Notes: generated from the letters alone by a model not told the origin. Numbered from the stretch's first letter, positions 1 through 7,985 are shown. The stretch is 10,048 nucleotides of DNA from JBAXBF01 sp034429745 (GCA_034429745.1 DAOUFY010000028.1:1-10048); one strand, 5' to 3'. Program-made: numbers and translations.

Positions 1-774
1 AATAGTATCTTTACCATAATGGTGTATTGCTATTCTGTTTATTCGACTCAGTATTAAATATCTCTGTTTATGAATTTCATCAGGCAAATTTGGATAGTTC
101 AGTGCTCTGTTAATAACATAAACTATTTCGTTTGCCAAAACCCTGCTCTTTTGCGTTGCAGATAGAGAATCTGCATGAGTTCTATGGGTAGCTAAAACTT
201 CAGGTATATGAATGAGCGTACCTTGATGCGCTAAGCGAAAATAAAAATCTAAATCTCCAGCGAATCTTAGAGAAACGTCGCGAATCGGTTTATGAGAAAA
301 ATATTTCTTTCTGAATACCAGACCTGGTCCCATGGATACCGAAAGCGATGTTAACATGTTTACAATGTTATAATCGGGGAGTCTTATTTGCCTTATAATG
401 TTAGAATAAACATCAATCTCATTCCAATCTGGATAAGTAGCGATTGCTGTTTCATCTTCCAATAATTTGTTCACTGATTTGCTAATTAATCCTTGATATA
501 TTGGGTCATCTGAGTTAACTATACATACAAATTCACCCTTTGCTAAGCTTACCCCTTTGTTTACTGTTCTTTGTTCACCTATGTTATTATGAGATAACCA
601 TTCAATTTTGTTTTTATATTTCTTTAGTACATCTAGGGTATTATCAGTAGAACCGTCATCCAATACAATATATTCGATATTTGGATAATCTTGTAACAGC
701 ACACTTTGGATAGTTTCATCTAAAAAAGATGCCCTGTTATATGTTGGTGTGATAATTGTAACTAATGGCAACAT
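1..774 (-). CDS. Family 2 (GT2) glycosyltransferase, C-terminus cut by the window edge
   Basis: An open frame with no stop runs from an ATG at 774-772 to the first base of the window and gives 258 residues. The N-terminus has the GT-A fold signature: a short beta strand with TIITPTYNR (residues 7-14), then YIVLDDGSTDNT (35-46), the nucleotide-sugar binding part. The metal-binding DXD position appears as NSDD (87-90). GDLDFYFRL (173-181) fits the catalytic-base region of GT2 enzymes, and THRTHADSLS (197-206) is the usual histidine-containing segment after it. The enzyme would transfer one sugar from a nucleotide donor to a lipid-linked glycan at the cytoplasmic side of the membrane. It starts 7 bases after the stop of the GT4 gene, with no clear Shine-Dalgarno sequence, so it is probably co-transcribed and perhaps translationally coupled. 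About 260 residues already cover the GT2 domain, so only a C-terminal tail should be missing. Donor and acceptor cannot be read from sequence. Confidence 0.93.
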   Translation of the reverse strand, partial: MLPLVTIITPTYNRASFLDETIQSVLLQDYPNIEYIVLDDGSTDNTLDVLKKYKNKIEWLSHNNIGEQRTVNKGVSLAKGEFVCIVNSDDPIYQGLISKSVNKLLEDETAIATYPDWNEIDVYSNIIRQIRLPDYNIVNMLTSLSVSMGPGLVFRKKYFSHKPIRDVSLRFAGDLDFYFRLAHQGTLIHIPEVLATHRTHADSLSATQKSRVLANEIVYVINRALNYPNLPDEIHKQRYLILSRINRIAIHHYGKDTI

Positions 775-781
775 AGTAAAA

Positions 782-2041
782 TCACTTTTTGGGGTAAATT
801 ATTTCAGCTAAATTATTATAATAGTTAACCACTTTTTTCTTGATTATATTGCGATTAGCGACTTTATTGATCAACTCTAAGTTATTATTGGCAGCATGAT
901 CAACAAGAAAATCGTCATTCATTGCTTTAACAAGAGCGTTAGCGATTTCCTGGGGATACAAGTTGCGGGCAAACAATACGTTCCTTTCTTTTTCAACCAC
1001 TGTGGTGATTGTGTCAAGTGGTGATACTATTGGAAACGCTCCACAAGCCATAGCTTCGTACAAGCTATTGGGTATTCCATCCACTAATGAAGGAGCCAAC
1101 ATGACTCGCGAGCGTGCCATCAGAGTAATTACTTCTTCTCTAGATATTCTATTATAAACGATGCTGCTATCTCGAATATCTTTTGGCAAGGATAGATACC
1201 ACTGTTTTGTTGTTGGTGTGAACATAGAAAGCATGTGAATTTTACAAGGTTTTATTTCATCCCAACACAATTTCAATGCCTCGAAAACCGGCAGAGCTAA
1301 TGACCATTCGTAATCATACGCTTTTGGATATAGAATTATCCTTTCCCTTTGTGAAGGCAGTTTGTTCCATCGGTTTCTGAGAACTTCAACATCAACACCG
1401 CCTGTGCCTGGAACAGGGGTAATGGGGGCAAATTTGCTGCGCGGTATGCCTAACTCTTCGGCATAGTCTATATTAACCACATTATCACTGATGATTTCAT
1501 CACACTCCCATAGGATATTTTTAATGATTGGCACTTTTTCAGGATCATGGCGATTGAGGGTTAAATCCGATCCACCGCGCAGAGTTACAACCCATTTGCC
1601 AATTCCCTCTAACTTATACGCTTTGCGTACCTGATAATAATACTCTCCTCCTTGCCCATTGAATATTCCTAGGGTGTGAATGATATGTGGCTGCCATTCT
1701 CTGACGATTTGTGCTAACCAGCGTTGTTTTCTACTTTTGAATAAAATTTGAATAATCGTCCTAATATAATGATCATATTTTTGGGGAAGTTGTTTTAGTT
1801 TAATAAAAGGAAATAATGTCTTTCGAAATTTCCTTTCTTTTCCAGATAGAAAGACGGGCTCCGATATATAAGTGCGTACTCTCCAATCTAATGGTGGGTC
1901 GCCCATTCCTGGCATAGAAAATAAGCGAACATTGAATTCTTCATCCTTTATTAAATCTATCCAAGCATGGGTGTGGGAACTACCACCAAAAGCAATAAAC
2001 AATATTTTTGGTTTACCGGGATATGGATCAGTATCAAACAT
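782..2041 (-). CDS. GT4-like (GT-B fold) glycosyltransferase
   Basis: The product has 419 residues, a usual length for a GT-B enzyme. The N-terminal half starts with KILFIAFGGSSHTHAW (residues 12-27), like the first beta strand and glycine-rich loop of GT4 proteins that act on surface glycans. The C-terminal half carries SLVDGIPNSLYEAMACGAFP (318-337), which matches the donor-binding EX7E motif of GT4 with Asp321 in place of the first Glu and Glu329 as the second. A GGSD segment lies at 156-159. It should transfer a sugar from a nucleotide donor with retention of configuration. The ATG lies inside the end of asnB: the two genes share 8 bases (ATGTTTGA), so translation is probably coupled. The gene is lower in GC than asnB upstream. 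Family assignment is firm; donor, acceptor and linkage are unknown. Confidence 0.92.
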   Translation of the reverse strand: MFDTDPYPGKPKILFIAFGGSSHTHAWIDLIKDEEFNVRLFSMPGMGDPPLDWRVRTYISEPVFLSGKERKFRKTLFPFIKLKQLPQKYDHYIRTIIQILFKSRKQRWLAQIVREWQPHIIHTLGIFNGQGGEYYYQVRKAYKLEGIGKWVVTLRGGSDLTLNRHDPEKVPIIKNILWECDEIISDNVVNIDYAEELGIPRSKFAPITPVPGTGGVDVEVLRNRWNKLPSQRERIILYPKAYDYEWSLALPVFEALKLCWDEIKPCKIHMLSMFTPTTKQWYLSLPKDIRDSSIVYNRISREEVITLMARSRVMLAPSLVDGIPNSLYEAMACGAFPIVSPLDTITTVVEKERNVLFARNLYPQEIANALVKAMNDDFLVDHAANNNLELINKVANRNIIKKKVVNYYNNLAEIIYPKK

Positions 2042-3986
2042 AGGTTTTCATTTGCCTTTGCCAAAGTTCAAGCATCATGAGCGTCCATGGATACGCCCAG
2101 CTTGTCCTGCCGGCAAAAAATTCTGATTTTAGCCTGGCTACTTCTTTGGGGTTCAACAACCCGCGTTGTGCAATAATGGCAGGTGAAAGGGTATCTTCCA
2201 GCACGTCACGGAGATGACTTTTCAACCAGCTATCAAAGGGCATGCTAAAACCGCGCTTGGGTTGTTCAGCAATGGAGGGCTGCAATACACCGAGGAGAAT
2301 ACCTGCATCAATAAGGATTTTTTTACCACCGCTTTCACGGTAAGTGATGCGGCAAGGATCTTTTTGCGGCTGCACTTCACCAAGTTTAGCTGATGAAGGC
2401 AGCGATAGACTGAGTTCCAACAACGGAACGTCTAAAAAAGGCACCCTCACCTCTAATGAATGTGCCATTGAAACCGCATCTATATCTCGCAGAAGTTGGT
2501 TTTGGGTGTAACCGCGCAGACAAAGTGCAGTTACCCTTTCAATGATGGGGCAGTGCGCACATTCATCTTGCTGCTGAAGCAGCTCAGCATTTATGTGAAT
2601 GGCTTGATCAATTGCAACCTTAAGAGGGGGAGAAAGCAGGTTATAGGTACCCTGCTCGCCAAAAAGCTGATAGGTGCTGGCGTAATACTCCAGAAAGTTT
2701 GATCGTGAATGCAAGCTGGCTATCCATTGCCCAAGCTTTCCCTTTCGGCAACGTTCAAAAAAAGGCTGCTTTACTAATGTACTTGCAAATTGATAAACCC
2801 ATTGTGGGATATTGCCTGCTTGCATCTTCTGTTCGTAATTGAGCATTTGTATAAACCAAGGATAACCAGCAAAAAGCTCATCACCGCCTGTGCCGGAAAT
2901 GGCAACGGTAACTGCTTGTTTAGCAGCCAGGGAAATGAAATAACTGTTAACACCATCAACACTGGGCTGATCGAGGCTAGCTGCGATATGTTCGATACGG
3001 TCGCGCACCATGCGGCCATCAACCTGGACGCGCGTATGATCGGTGCCAAGGAAAGCAGCTGTACGGAAAGCATCGTCTGTTTCGTCAATGCTTTTTCCTT
3101 CTTCTCCATAACCTACCGAAAATGTCTTGATGCGCTTACCTGCTGCACGCGCCATCAAACCAACCAACAGGGAAGAATCTACCCCACCACTCAAAAAGGC
3201 TCCCAGCGGAACATCCGAGATCATCTGCAAGGTGGTGGATTCCTGCAGCATATCAGCTAGCATACGCACTTGCTCTGGGTAGGTAAGTTGCTGCATGTTT
3301 TTTACCCGCCCTACATCAAAATGCCAGTAGCGTTCGATTTTCTGTTGGTTCTTTTCGATAAGGAGGTAGTGGGCAGCTGGCAGCATCGAGACATCACGCA
3401 GCATTGTATAAGGCTGATATACTGATCCGTGAATAAGTAGCAAGTTTAAACCAATAGGATCAATTTGAGGTTCGATTAAACCACTTGCCAACAGCGCTTT
3501 GAGTTCTGAAGCAAAAAGCAAGGTTTTACCGCGCTGAGCGTATAAGAGGGGTTTAATACCAAAAGGGTCTCGCGCCAGCAATAATCTTTCTTTGCCGGGC
3601 CCTCGACGCTTATCATAGATGGCAAGGGCAAACATACCGCGCAAGCGAATGAGAAAATCATCCCCATAATGTTCATAAAGACGCAGAATCACTTCTGTAT
3701 CGGAACGCGAGGTAAACGTATAGCCTAGCTTTTCTAGGTGCTCACGTTCACTGAGAAAATTGTAAACCTCACCGTTATAAACGATCCATACTGTTTTTTG
3801 CGGGTTGCTCATGGGCTGATGGGCAGCCGGGGATAAATCGATAATGCTAAGGCGAGTCATGCCCAAACATACTAAATCATCGGAATAACTGCCGCGATCA
3901 TCGGGACCGCGATGATGCATAGCAGCAACCATGTGCTCTATAGATAAATTATTCACTTTTTGCCAAATTCCGCAGATGCCGCACAT
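2034..3986 (-). CDS. asnB: Glutamine-hydrolysing asparagine synthetase / AsnB-like amidotransferase
   Basis: The product has 650 residues and begins MCGICGIW, so Cys2 becomes the N-terminal nucleophile of a class II glutamine amidotransferase after Met removal. Residues 1 to about 210 are the glutaminase domain, with RGPDD (26-30), YNGEVYNF (70-77), SDTEVIL (95-101) and ARDPFGIKPL (138-147). Residues from about 240 form the ATP-pyrophosphatase synthetase domain, with the PP-loop SGGVDSS (266-272), SVGYGEE (290-296), GGDELFAGYPW (367-377), RDIDAVSMAHSLEVRVPFLD (500-519) and PKRGFSMPFDSW (576-587). All key motifs are intact. Known chemistry: ammonia released from glutamine is passed to an AMP-activated carboxylate, Asp in true AsnB. 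In glycan clusters homologues such as WbpS are proposed to amidate uronic acids, so the substrate here may be a sugar acid rather than aspartate; sequence alone does not decide. The gene starts 13 bases after the GT2 stop, without a clear ribosome site, and its end overlaps the next gene by 8 bases. Confidence 0.95.
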   Translation of the reverse strand: MCGICGIWQKVNNLSIEHMVAAMHHRGPDDRGSYSDDLVCLGMTRLSIIDLSPAAHQPMSNPQKTVWIVYNGEVYNFLSEREHLEKLGYTFTSRSDTEVILRLYEHYGDDFLIRLRGMFALAIYDKRRGPGKERLLLARDPFGIKPLLYAQRGKTLLFASELKALLASGLIEPQIDPIGLNLLLIHGSVYQPYTMLRDVSMLPAAHYLLIEKNQQKIERYWHFDVGRVKNMQQLTYPEQVRMLADMLQESTTLQMISDVPLGAFLSGGVDSSLLVGLMARAAGKRIKTFSVGYGEEGKSIDETDDAFRTAAFLGTDHTRVQVDGRMVRDRIEHIAASLDQPSVDGVNSYFISLAAKQAVTVAISGTGGDELFAGYPWFIQMLNYEQKMQAGNIPQWVYQFASTLVKQPFFERCRKGKLGQWIASLHSRSNFLEYYASTYQLFGEQGTYNLLSPPLKVAIDQAIHINAELLQQQDECAHCPIIERVTALCLRGYTQNQLLRDIDAVSMAHSLEVRVPFLDVPLLELSLSLPSSAKLGEVQPQKDPCRITYRESGGKKILIDAGILLGVLQPSIAEQPKRGFSMPFDSWLKSHLRDVLEDTLSPAIIAQRGLLNPKEVARLKSEFFAGRTSWAYPWTLMMLELWQRQMKTYV

Positions 3987-3999
3987 GGGTTAGTTATTC

Positions 4000-4980
4000 T
4001 TAGTGCCATACGAGTAGCAGATAATTAATATAAAACAGCCTATAATATATTTTTATTTGCTTTTGAAAAGATAAACCAATCATCGGTTTTATTTCTATTA
4101 TTTTATTATATGCATCCTTTAGAATGAATTTTATATTTTTATTGTTGTTGTGTATATCTTTAAATTTCATACATAAACAATATATCAAATTTGTTATATA
4201 ATACTTGACATCACTATTCATTCTTTTTTTATACCAAATAAATTCTGCGTAGTTTTTAATGATTTCTATTTTAAGTTCTTTATTTAAATATATTGATAAT
4301 AACCATGAACTTATGATTATAGAATTCTGAAACTGTATTTTTTTATTGTAAGATGATACATTTTCTTCATGTTTTCTAAGATATAACTCAACACTATTCA
4401 AATTTGCTAATCTTGTCATGGTGCTTAATTTTGCCCACAAATGATAATCTTGAGAAGTTATCATTTGATCATCATACCCACCAACCTTACAAGCGAAATC
4501 TTTTCTAAACATTACTGATGGATGAATGATTGGATTAATAAAAAAGCAACTTGTCCAGAGTATGGTTTCATGTTCTGTAGGGAAAATAATATTATTGATA
4601 ATTTTTCCGCGATGGTCTATGATATTGGCATAAGTTCCTAACACCCCTACCTCAGGATGTGAATCGAGGTAAGCCACTTGTTTTTCGAACCTCTGGGGTA
4701 GGCTGATATCATCTGCATCCATGCGGGCGATGAATTCGCCTTTAGCAAGACGAATACCTTTGTTGAGTGATTTGGTTAAGCCGATATTCTGTTCATTGAT
4801 AACTAACCTAATGCGCTTGTCGTCATAGCTCTGGATGATTTCACGACTGCTATCCGTTGAGCCATCATCAATAATGATGAATTCAAAATCGGTGTAGGTT
4901 TGCTGCAAAATACTTTCAATAGCTTGGCGTAGGTATTTTTCACCATTATACACCGACATAACAACGCTAATTCTTGGCAT
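4000..4980 (-). CDS. Family 2 (GT2) glycosyltransferase with an AT-rich C-terminal part
   Basis: The product has 326 residues. The GT-A domain is complete: VVMSVYNGEKYL (residues 6-17), FIIIDDGSTDSS (34-45), GEFIARMDADD (81-91) with the DADD metal motif at 88-91, HPSVMFRK (153-160) and the QDYHLW catalytic-base region (177-182), followed by LRKHEENVS (201-209). The rest, from about 215, is a basic and aromatic-rich tail that I do not recognise; it may contact membrane or acceptor. The start lies 3 bases after the methyltransferase stop, which suggests coupled translation. Base composition changes sharply within the gene: the part coding for the first ~110-125 residues is near 50% GC like its upstream neighbour, while the rest is extremely AT-rich. 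This may mark recombination inside the gene or relaxed selection on the tail. The reading frame is unbroken, so the gene is probably functional. Donor and acceptor are unknown. Confidence 0.93.
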   Translation of the reverse strand: MPRISVVMSVYNGEKYLRQAIESILQQTYTDFEFIIIDDGSTDSSREIIQSYDDKRIRLVINEQNIGLTKSLNKGIRLAKGEFIARMDADDISLPQRFEKQVAYLDSHPEVGVLGTYANIIDHRGKIINNIIFPTEHETILWTSCFFINPIIHPSVMFRKDFACKVGGYDDQMITSQDYHLWAKLSTMTRLANLNSVELYLRKHEENVSSYNKKIQFQNSIIISSWLLSIYLNKELKIEIIKNYAEFIWYKKRMNSDVKYYITNLIYCLCMKFKDIHNNNKNIKFILKDAYNKIIEIKPMIGLSFQKQIKIYYRLFYINYLLLVWH

Positions 4981-4983
4981 AAT

Positions 4984-5760
4984 CTATAACTGTGCTACCA
5001 CCTCTGCCCAAATTTCTCCCCAACGCACTTCTTGATGTTGAATGGCTAAACCTGCCAGCTGAATTTCTAAAGCGAAGCTTTCTAGGGTATATTCAGTTTC
5101 GTGGGTTAGGTCAAGGCGCCATTCCACACCCAACTCTTTTTTCAAGGGGACCCGCCATTCACGCTCGAAGAGCGGGACTCGGATCAGCATGCGTTTGGGT
5201 TTAACAGTTGCCTGTATTTGGGCAAGGAACTGGGAACGATTGGGCAAGTGCTCCAAGACATTGGATAAGATGACTACATCAAAACTTTTTTGTGGCAGGT
5301 CTTTCAATGCATCGCCATGGATGTATTGCACCCGCGGATGGGAAAAGCGGGTTTTTGCCATTTCAATATTGGCTTGATTTAAGTCAATTCCGACTACTTC
5401 AGTGAACCCTTTTACAGCTACGTCGTATGCCAAAGCGCCATTGCCGCAACCGATATCCAAAACGCGTTCGCCGGGTTTTACACGCAGGACAAAAAAATCA
5501 TGGTAGCGCATTAAGCGATGTTTGGGATGAAGCCCCCCTTCAAGCTCAGTTCCTTTTTGCGCCTCAAGTCTGTAGCATAAATCATCTAAACGAAAGAGGA
5601 ATTTCAATGCTTCATCAGGTGGCAATGAGTTCGCTTTTTTTTGGATGAGTTGAAGCAGAAATGCTTCTTGAGTAAAAGGGGAGATTTTTTCAATAAAGCT
5701 ATTGATCATCAACCTAAGTTTTTTTGTAAAGATACGATATCTATGATAGATATGTTTCAT
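4984..5760 (-). CDS. Class I SAM-dependent methyltransferase (methyltransferase C)
   Basis: The product has 258 residues. After a basic and helical N-terminal region of about 95 residues, the Rossmann-like methyltransferase core shows motif I VLDIGCGNG (100-108), the acidic end of strand beta-2 in GIDLNQ (124-129), GDALKDLP (149-156) and the motif IV-like SNVLEHLP (166-173). It should use SAM to methylate a small molecule, most likely a sugar hydroxyl or a precursor, since it sits between two glycosyltransferase genes. The ATG at 5760 is supported by an AGGA at 5770-5773, one of the few good ribosome-binding sites in the window. It follows the GT4 gene after 25 bases and is followed 3 bases later by the GT2 gene. 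The target cannot be read from sequence; a ubiquinone-type or protein methyltransferase is less likely given the neighbours. Confidence 0.9.
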   Translation of the reverse strand: MKHIYHRYRIFTKKLRLMINSFIEKISPFTQEAFLLQLIQKKANSLPPDEALKFLFRLDDLCYRLEAQKGTELEGGLHPKHRLMRYHDFFVLRVKPGERVLDIGCGNGALAYDVAVKGFTEVVGIDLNQANIEMAKTRFSHPRVQYIHGDALKDLPQKSFDVVILSNVLEHLPNRSQFLAQIQATVKPKRMLIRVPLFEREWRVPLKKELGVEWRLDLTHETEYTLESFALEIQLAGLAIQHQEVRWGEIWAEVVAQL

Positions 5761-5769
5761 AATACAATT

Positions 5770-5773
5770 TCCT
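5770..5773 (-). promoter_or_regulatory. Shine-Dalgarno site of methyltransferase C
   Basis: On the minus strand the leader reads TTAGGAAATTGTATT before the ATG, so AGGA stands 9 bases from the start codon, a normal spacing. It supports the start at 5760. Most other starts in this operon have no comparable site. Confidence 0.6.
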
Positions 5774-5785
5774 AACGTGGTACCC

Positions 5786-6940
5786 TTAGCTAACGGAGGA
5801 GGATGGGTTAAAGGGAGAAAAACCGAGCAACTTTTGGTATAGAGCTGTTTCTAATTCTATCACTTTATCTAATGAGCAGTGCTGCAAGATATAAGCGCGG
5901 GCGTTTTCTCCTAGTTTCTGGCGCAAGGGGGCATTTTCCAGCAAATGCAGAATGGCTTGGCGTATCTCGCTGGGCGAGGTGCCGCACAGCCACCCATTAA
6001 CACCATGCTGAATGACCTCGCGGGTGCCGGGTGAATCACCTCCAATGACAGCTTTGCCGCATGCCATAGCCTCGAGAATGGTTTTGGGGTGTCCCTCATA
6101 AAGAGAAGGTTGGATATAAAGCGCAGCACGATTGATAAACTCCGGCAGTGAAGGATGAGGCAGGTTGCCTAAAAATTGAGCGGCTAGACCTGCTTGGTGA
6201 GCTTTATTCCGCAATTGCTTCTCCAGCGAGCCGCTGCCAATAATATCTATAGAGACGTCCAAACCTTGCAGGGCATCTAGGAGCGAATCTACGTTTTTTT
6301 GCTTTTCCAATCTTCCAATGAAGCACAGGTGAGATTTGCGTTCCTCACAATGAGCGAGAGGTTGGAAAAGATCCGTATTGACGTAATTTGGGATGACCGA
6401 GATTCGCTGTTGGGTTACATGGTAATGACTGTTAATGAAATCACCCATAAAAGGGGCTGTAACTATGATATGACTTGCCTGGGTATATACCGTTTTTTCT
6501 ATCCGAATGGCTTGCTGAGACAATGGCGAATCCGAGCCGTGCTGTTTTTGAGTGTGGATTGAGTATAGATACCCACCTCGAGCGATAAACGGCTTATTCC
6601 AGAAACGAGCTGCTCGTAGGGCAACATCTGCTCCGTTGATTTGATTGGATTTGATTAAACTTGCTCTGGCAAGAGCCGGGGCATGAAGAAGGAAAATAAA
6701 CTTTTCATAAAACGAAGGGGGCAAATGCCAGGTATTGCAGAAAACCTGAATGCCTTTCAAGTGCGGCTGATATTGTAAATCCTTACGGTTACCGTAGGTG
6801 ATGAAAGAAACCTGAATACCCATCTGCTGCAAGCGCAGGTAAAGTGCGACCTCGCGCTCAAGCATACCGGCTTTATCCCAGGCTTGGAGGGACATGCCGC
6901 GCGTAAAGAAGAGGACAAGATGAAGAGGATTATAGCTCAT
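5786..6940 (-). CDS. GT4 family (GT-B fold) glycosyltransferase
   Basis: The product has 384 residues, the typical GT4 length. The N-terminal Rossmann domain opens with LHLVLFFTRGMSLQAWDKAG (6-25), with the glycine of the acceptor loop, and contains RGGYLYS (121-127). The C-terminal donor-binding domain begins at IPNYVNTDLF (183-192) and LCFIGRLEKQKN (205-216). It carries the canonical EX7E motif EGHPKTILEAMACGKAVIGG (282-301, Glu282 and Glu290), then SPGTREVIQHGVNGWL (303-318). It would transfer a hexose or similar sugar to a lipid-linked glycan with retention of configuration. The gene lies 12 bases after the interrupted methyltransferase B and 25 bases before methyltransferase C. A short AGG just before the ATG is too close to be a strong ribosome site. 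Base composition is higher in GC than methyltransferase B. Family assignment is firm; sugar specificity is open. Confidence 0.94.
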   Translation of the reverse strand: MSYNPLHLVLFFTRGMSLQAWDKAGMLEREVALYLRLQQMGIQVSFITYGNRKDLQYQPHLKGIQVFCNTWHLPPSFYEKFIFLLHAPALARASLIKSNQINGADVALRAARFWNKPFIARGGYLYSIHTQKQHGSDSPLSQQAIRIEKTVYTQASHIIVTAPFMGDFINSHYHVTQQRISVIPNYVNTDLFQPLAHCEERKSHLCFIGRLEKQKNVDSLLDALQGLDVSIDIIGSGSLEKQLRNKAHQAGLAAQFLGNLPHPSLPEFINRAALYIQPSLYEGHPKTILEAMACGKAVIGGDSPGTREVIQHGVNGWLCGTSPSEIRQAILHLLENAPLRQKLGENARAYILQHCSLDKVIELETALYQKLLGFSPFNPSSSVS

Positions 6941-6952
6941 AACCTGTTTAAA

Positions 6953-7847
6953 TTAAAATATTGGCTGTTTGGGGAAAGAGTGGATAATAAAGGCATAGAA
7001 TATCGGTTTGGGATTTGAATTCTTCATATCCTCAACAACAGCCTTTTGGAGATCTTGTTGATATTCTTTGGTCTGAACATCTCTTAGGTCTATGCCTCTC
7101 TCTACCAATGGTTGGGTAATATACTGATGATGAACACGATAGCAGTTTTTTCCACCCAGCTTAAACAAATAGAGGTGTGAAAAAGGCAAAAACAAATTAC
7201 CTACTTTAGAAAGTGTACGCGGTGAATACTGACGAACCCCATGTAAGCGGTACAACTCAAGACAACTTTCTGAAGGGATAAGATGAATCTGAATAATGCT
7301 CTGTTGTTTATTGATAATTCTATCCCTTATACCCCTAAACAACACTATATCATCTTCGATATGTTCTAAAGCGGATTGACTGACGGGTAAATTCCGGTTA
7401 TCAATGAAAAAATCAAAAATATCTAAAAAATTTTACATCTTCTTTTTGTGAACATTGCCATTCTTTTCTAGGCTGAATATCAACACCAACATAAGAATCT
7501 ATTTTGCCTTCGGAAAAAACACGAAATTTTGTGCTATACTCACCTTTTCCGCAGCCAATATCCAAAATATGTATCTCCTCTAGTTCTTTTTTTATGGAGG
7601 ACCAAGGCAGCTTCATCCAAAACAGATCGGATAGTACTCTTGCGGGTGAAGATTTTGGCGCAAAGGCAAGCCAATCTTTTTCAGAAATGTCGCATTGAAA
7701 ATGTTTTATGGATAGGTTTTTATCAACAACTTGTGGGAAAAAAGCATTATTTAATCGGTTGAGGATGAACCATAGCCATTGCTGAATTTTCGTGAGAGGT
7801 TTATCTGCATTGAGGGTGTGAAGAGAAGTGCTTTGAATTAGGTGCAT
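6953..7847 (-). pseudogene. SAM-dependent methyltransferase split by a one-base frameshift (methyltransferase B)
   Basis: Two adjacent frames together make one methyltransferase. The first (ATG at 7847, stop at 7413-7415, 144 residues) contains motif I HILDIGCGKG (93-102) and the beta-2 acidic end YVGVDIQPR (119-127), then runs into a premature TGA. Dropping one T from the six-T run (plus-strand A at 7425-7430) joins it to the second frame, which ends with a TAA at 6953-6955. The joined protein has 297 residues. The region gained between the halves includes SQSALEHI at 7358-7381, equivalent to SNVLEHL of methyltransferase C, so the second frame really is the missing half and not chance. The cause may be a sequencing or assembly error in a homopolymer, a true loss-of-function mutation, or ribosomal +1 slippage on TTT TTT; I cannot tell which. 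A consensus-like promoter lies just upstream. The ATG has no clear ribosome site. Likely target is a sugar of the glycan. Confidence 0.85.
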
Positions 7848-7882
7848 TGAATAATTGCCATCTTCATTGATAACAAAGGATC

Positions 7883-7905
7883 AATAATAACGCATTGTTA
7901 TTATT
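7883..7905. repeat. Perfect 9-bp inverted repeat near the predicted transcription start
   Basis: The plus strand reads AATAATAAC, a five-base spacer GCATT, then GTTATTATT. The arms are exact reverse complements. The repeat begins 2 bases downstream of the -10 box at 7908-7913 and covers the expected start point, so it could be a repressor operator or a weak leader hairpin. The stem has one G:C pair only, which makes a terminator unlikely. In such AT-rich DNA chance is a real alternative. Confidence 0.5.
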
Positions 7906-7907
7906 TT

Positions 7908-7936
7908 ATTATATTTTGAATTACTACAAATTTCAA
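7908..7936 (-). promoter_or_regulatory. Sigma70-like promoter for methyltransferase B and the genes after it
   Basis: On the minus strand TTGAAA (7936-7931) and TATAAT (7913-7908) are separated by exactly 17 bases. This is five of six consensus bases at -35 and six of six at -10 with optimal spacing. Transcription would begin near 7900-7902, giving a leader of about 54 bases before the ATG at 7847. It sits in the only gap of the cluster and points into the tightly packed gene series. AT-rich DNA raises the chance of false matches, but the combined match and position are good. Confidence 0.6.
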
Positions 7937-7985
7937 ATACGATAAACTATTAAACTTTTTTGGTGCGTCTAATATTTCTCTGACT

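Noticed and set aside
2774..3260. Overlapping frames on both strands inside asnB (111 residues on minus, 156 residues on plus).
   Set aside because: They are shadows: asnB covers the region with all conserved motifs in one frame, and these frames show no recognisable domain.
6299..6562. Plus-strand frame of 87 codons inside the GT4 gene.
   Set aside because: It is antisense to the conserved donor-binding and linker region of a clear glycosyltransferase and has no domain of its own.
7883..7905. The inverted repeat as a rho-independent terminator of the upstream genes.
   Set aside because: On the minus strand the stem is nearly all A:T and is not followed by a T run, so it would be a poor terminator.
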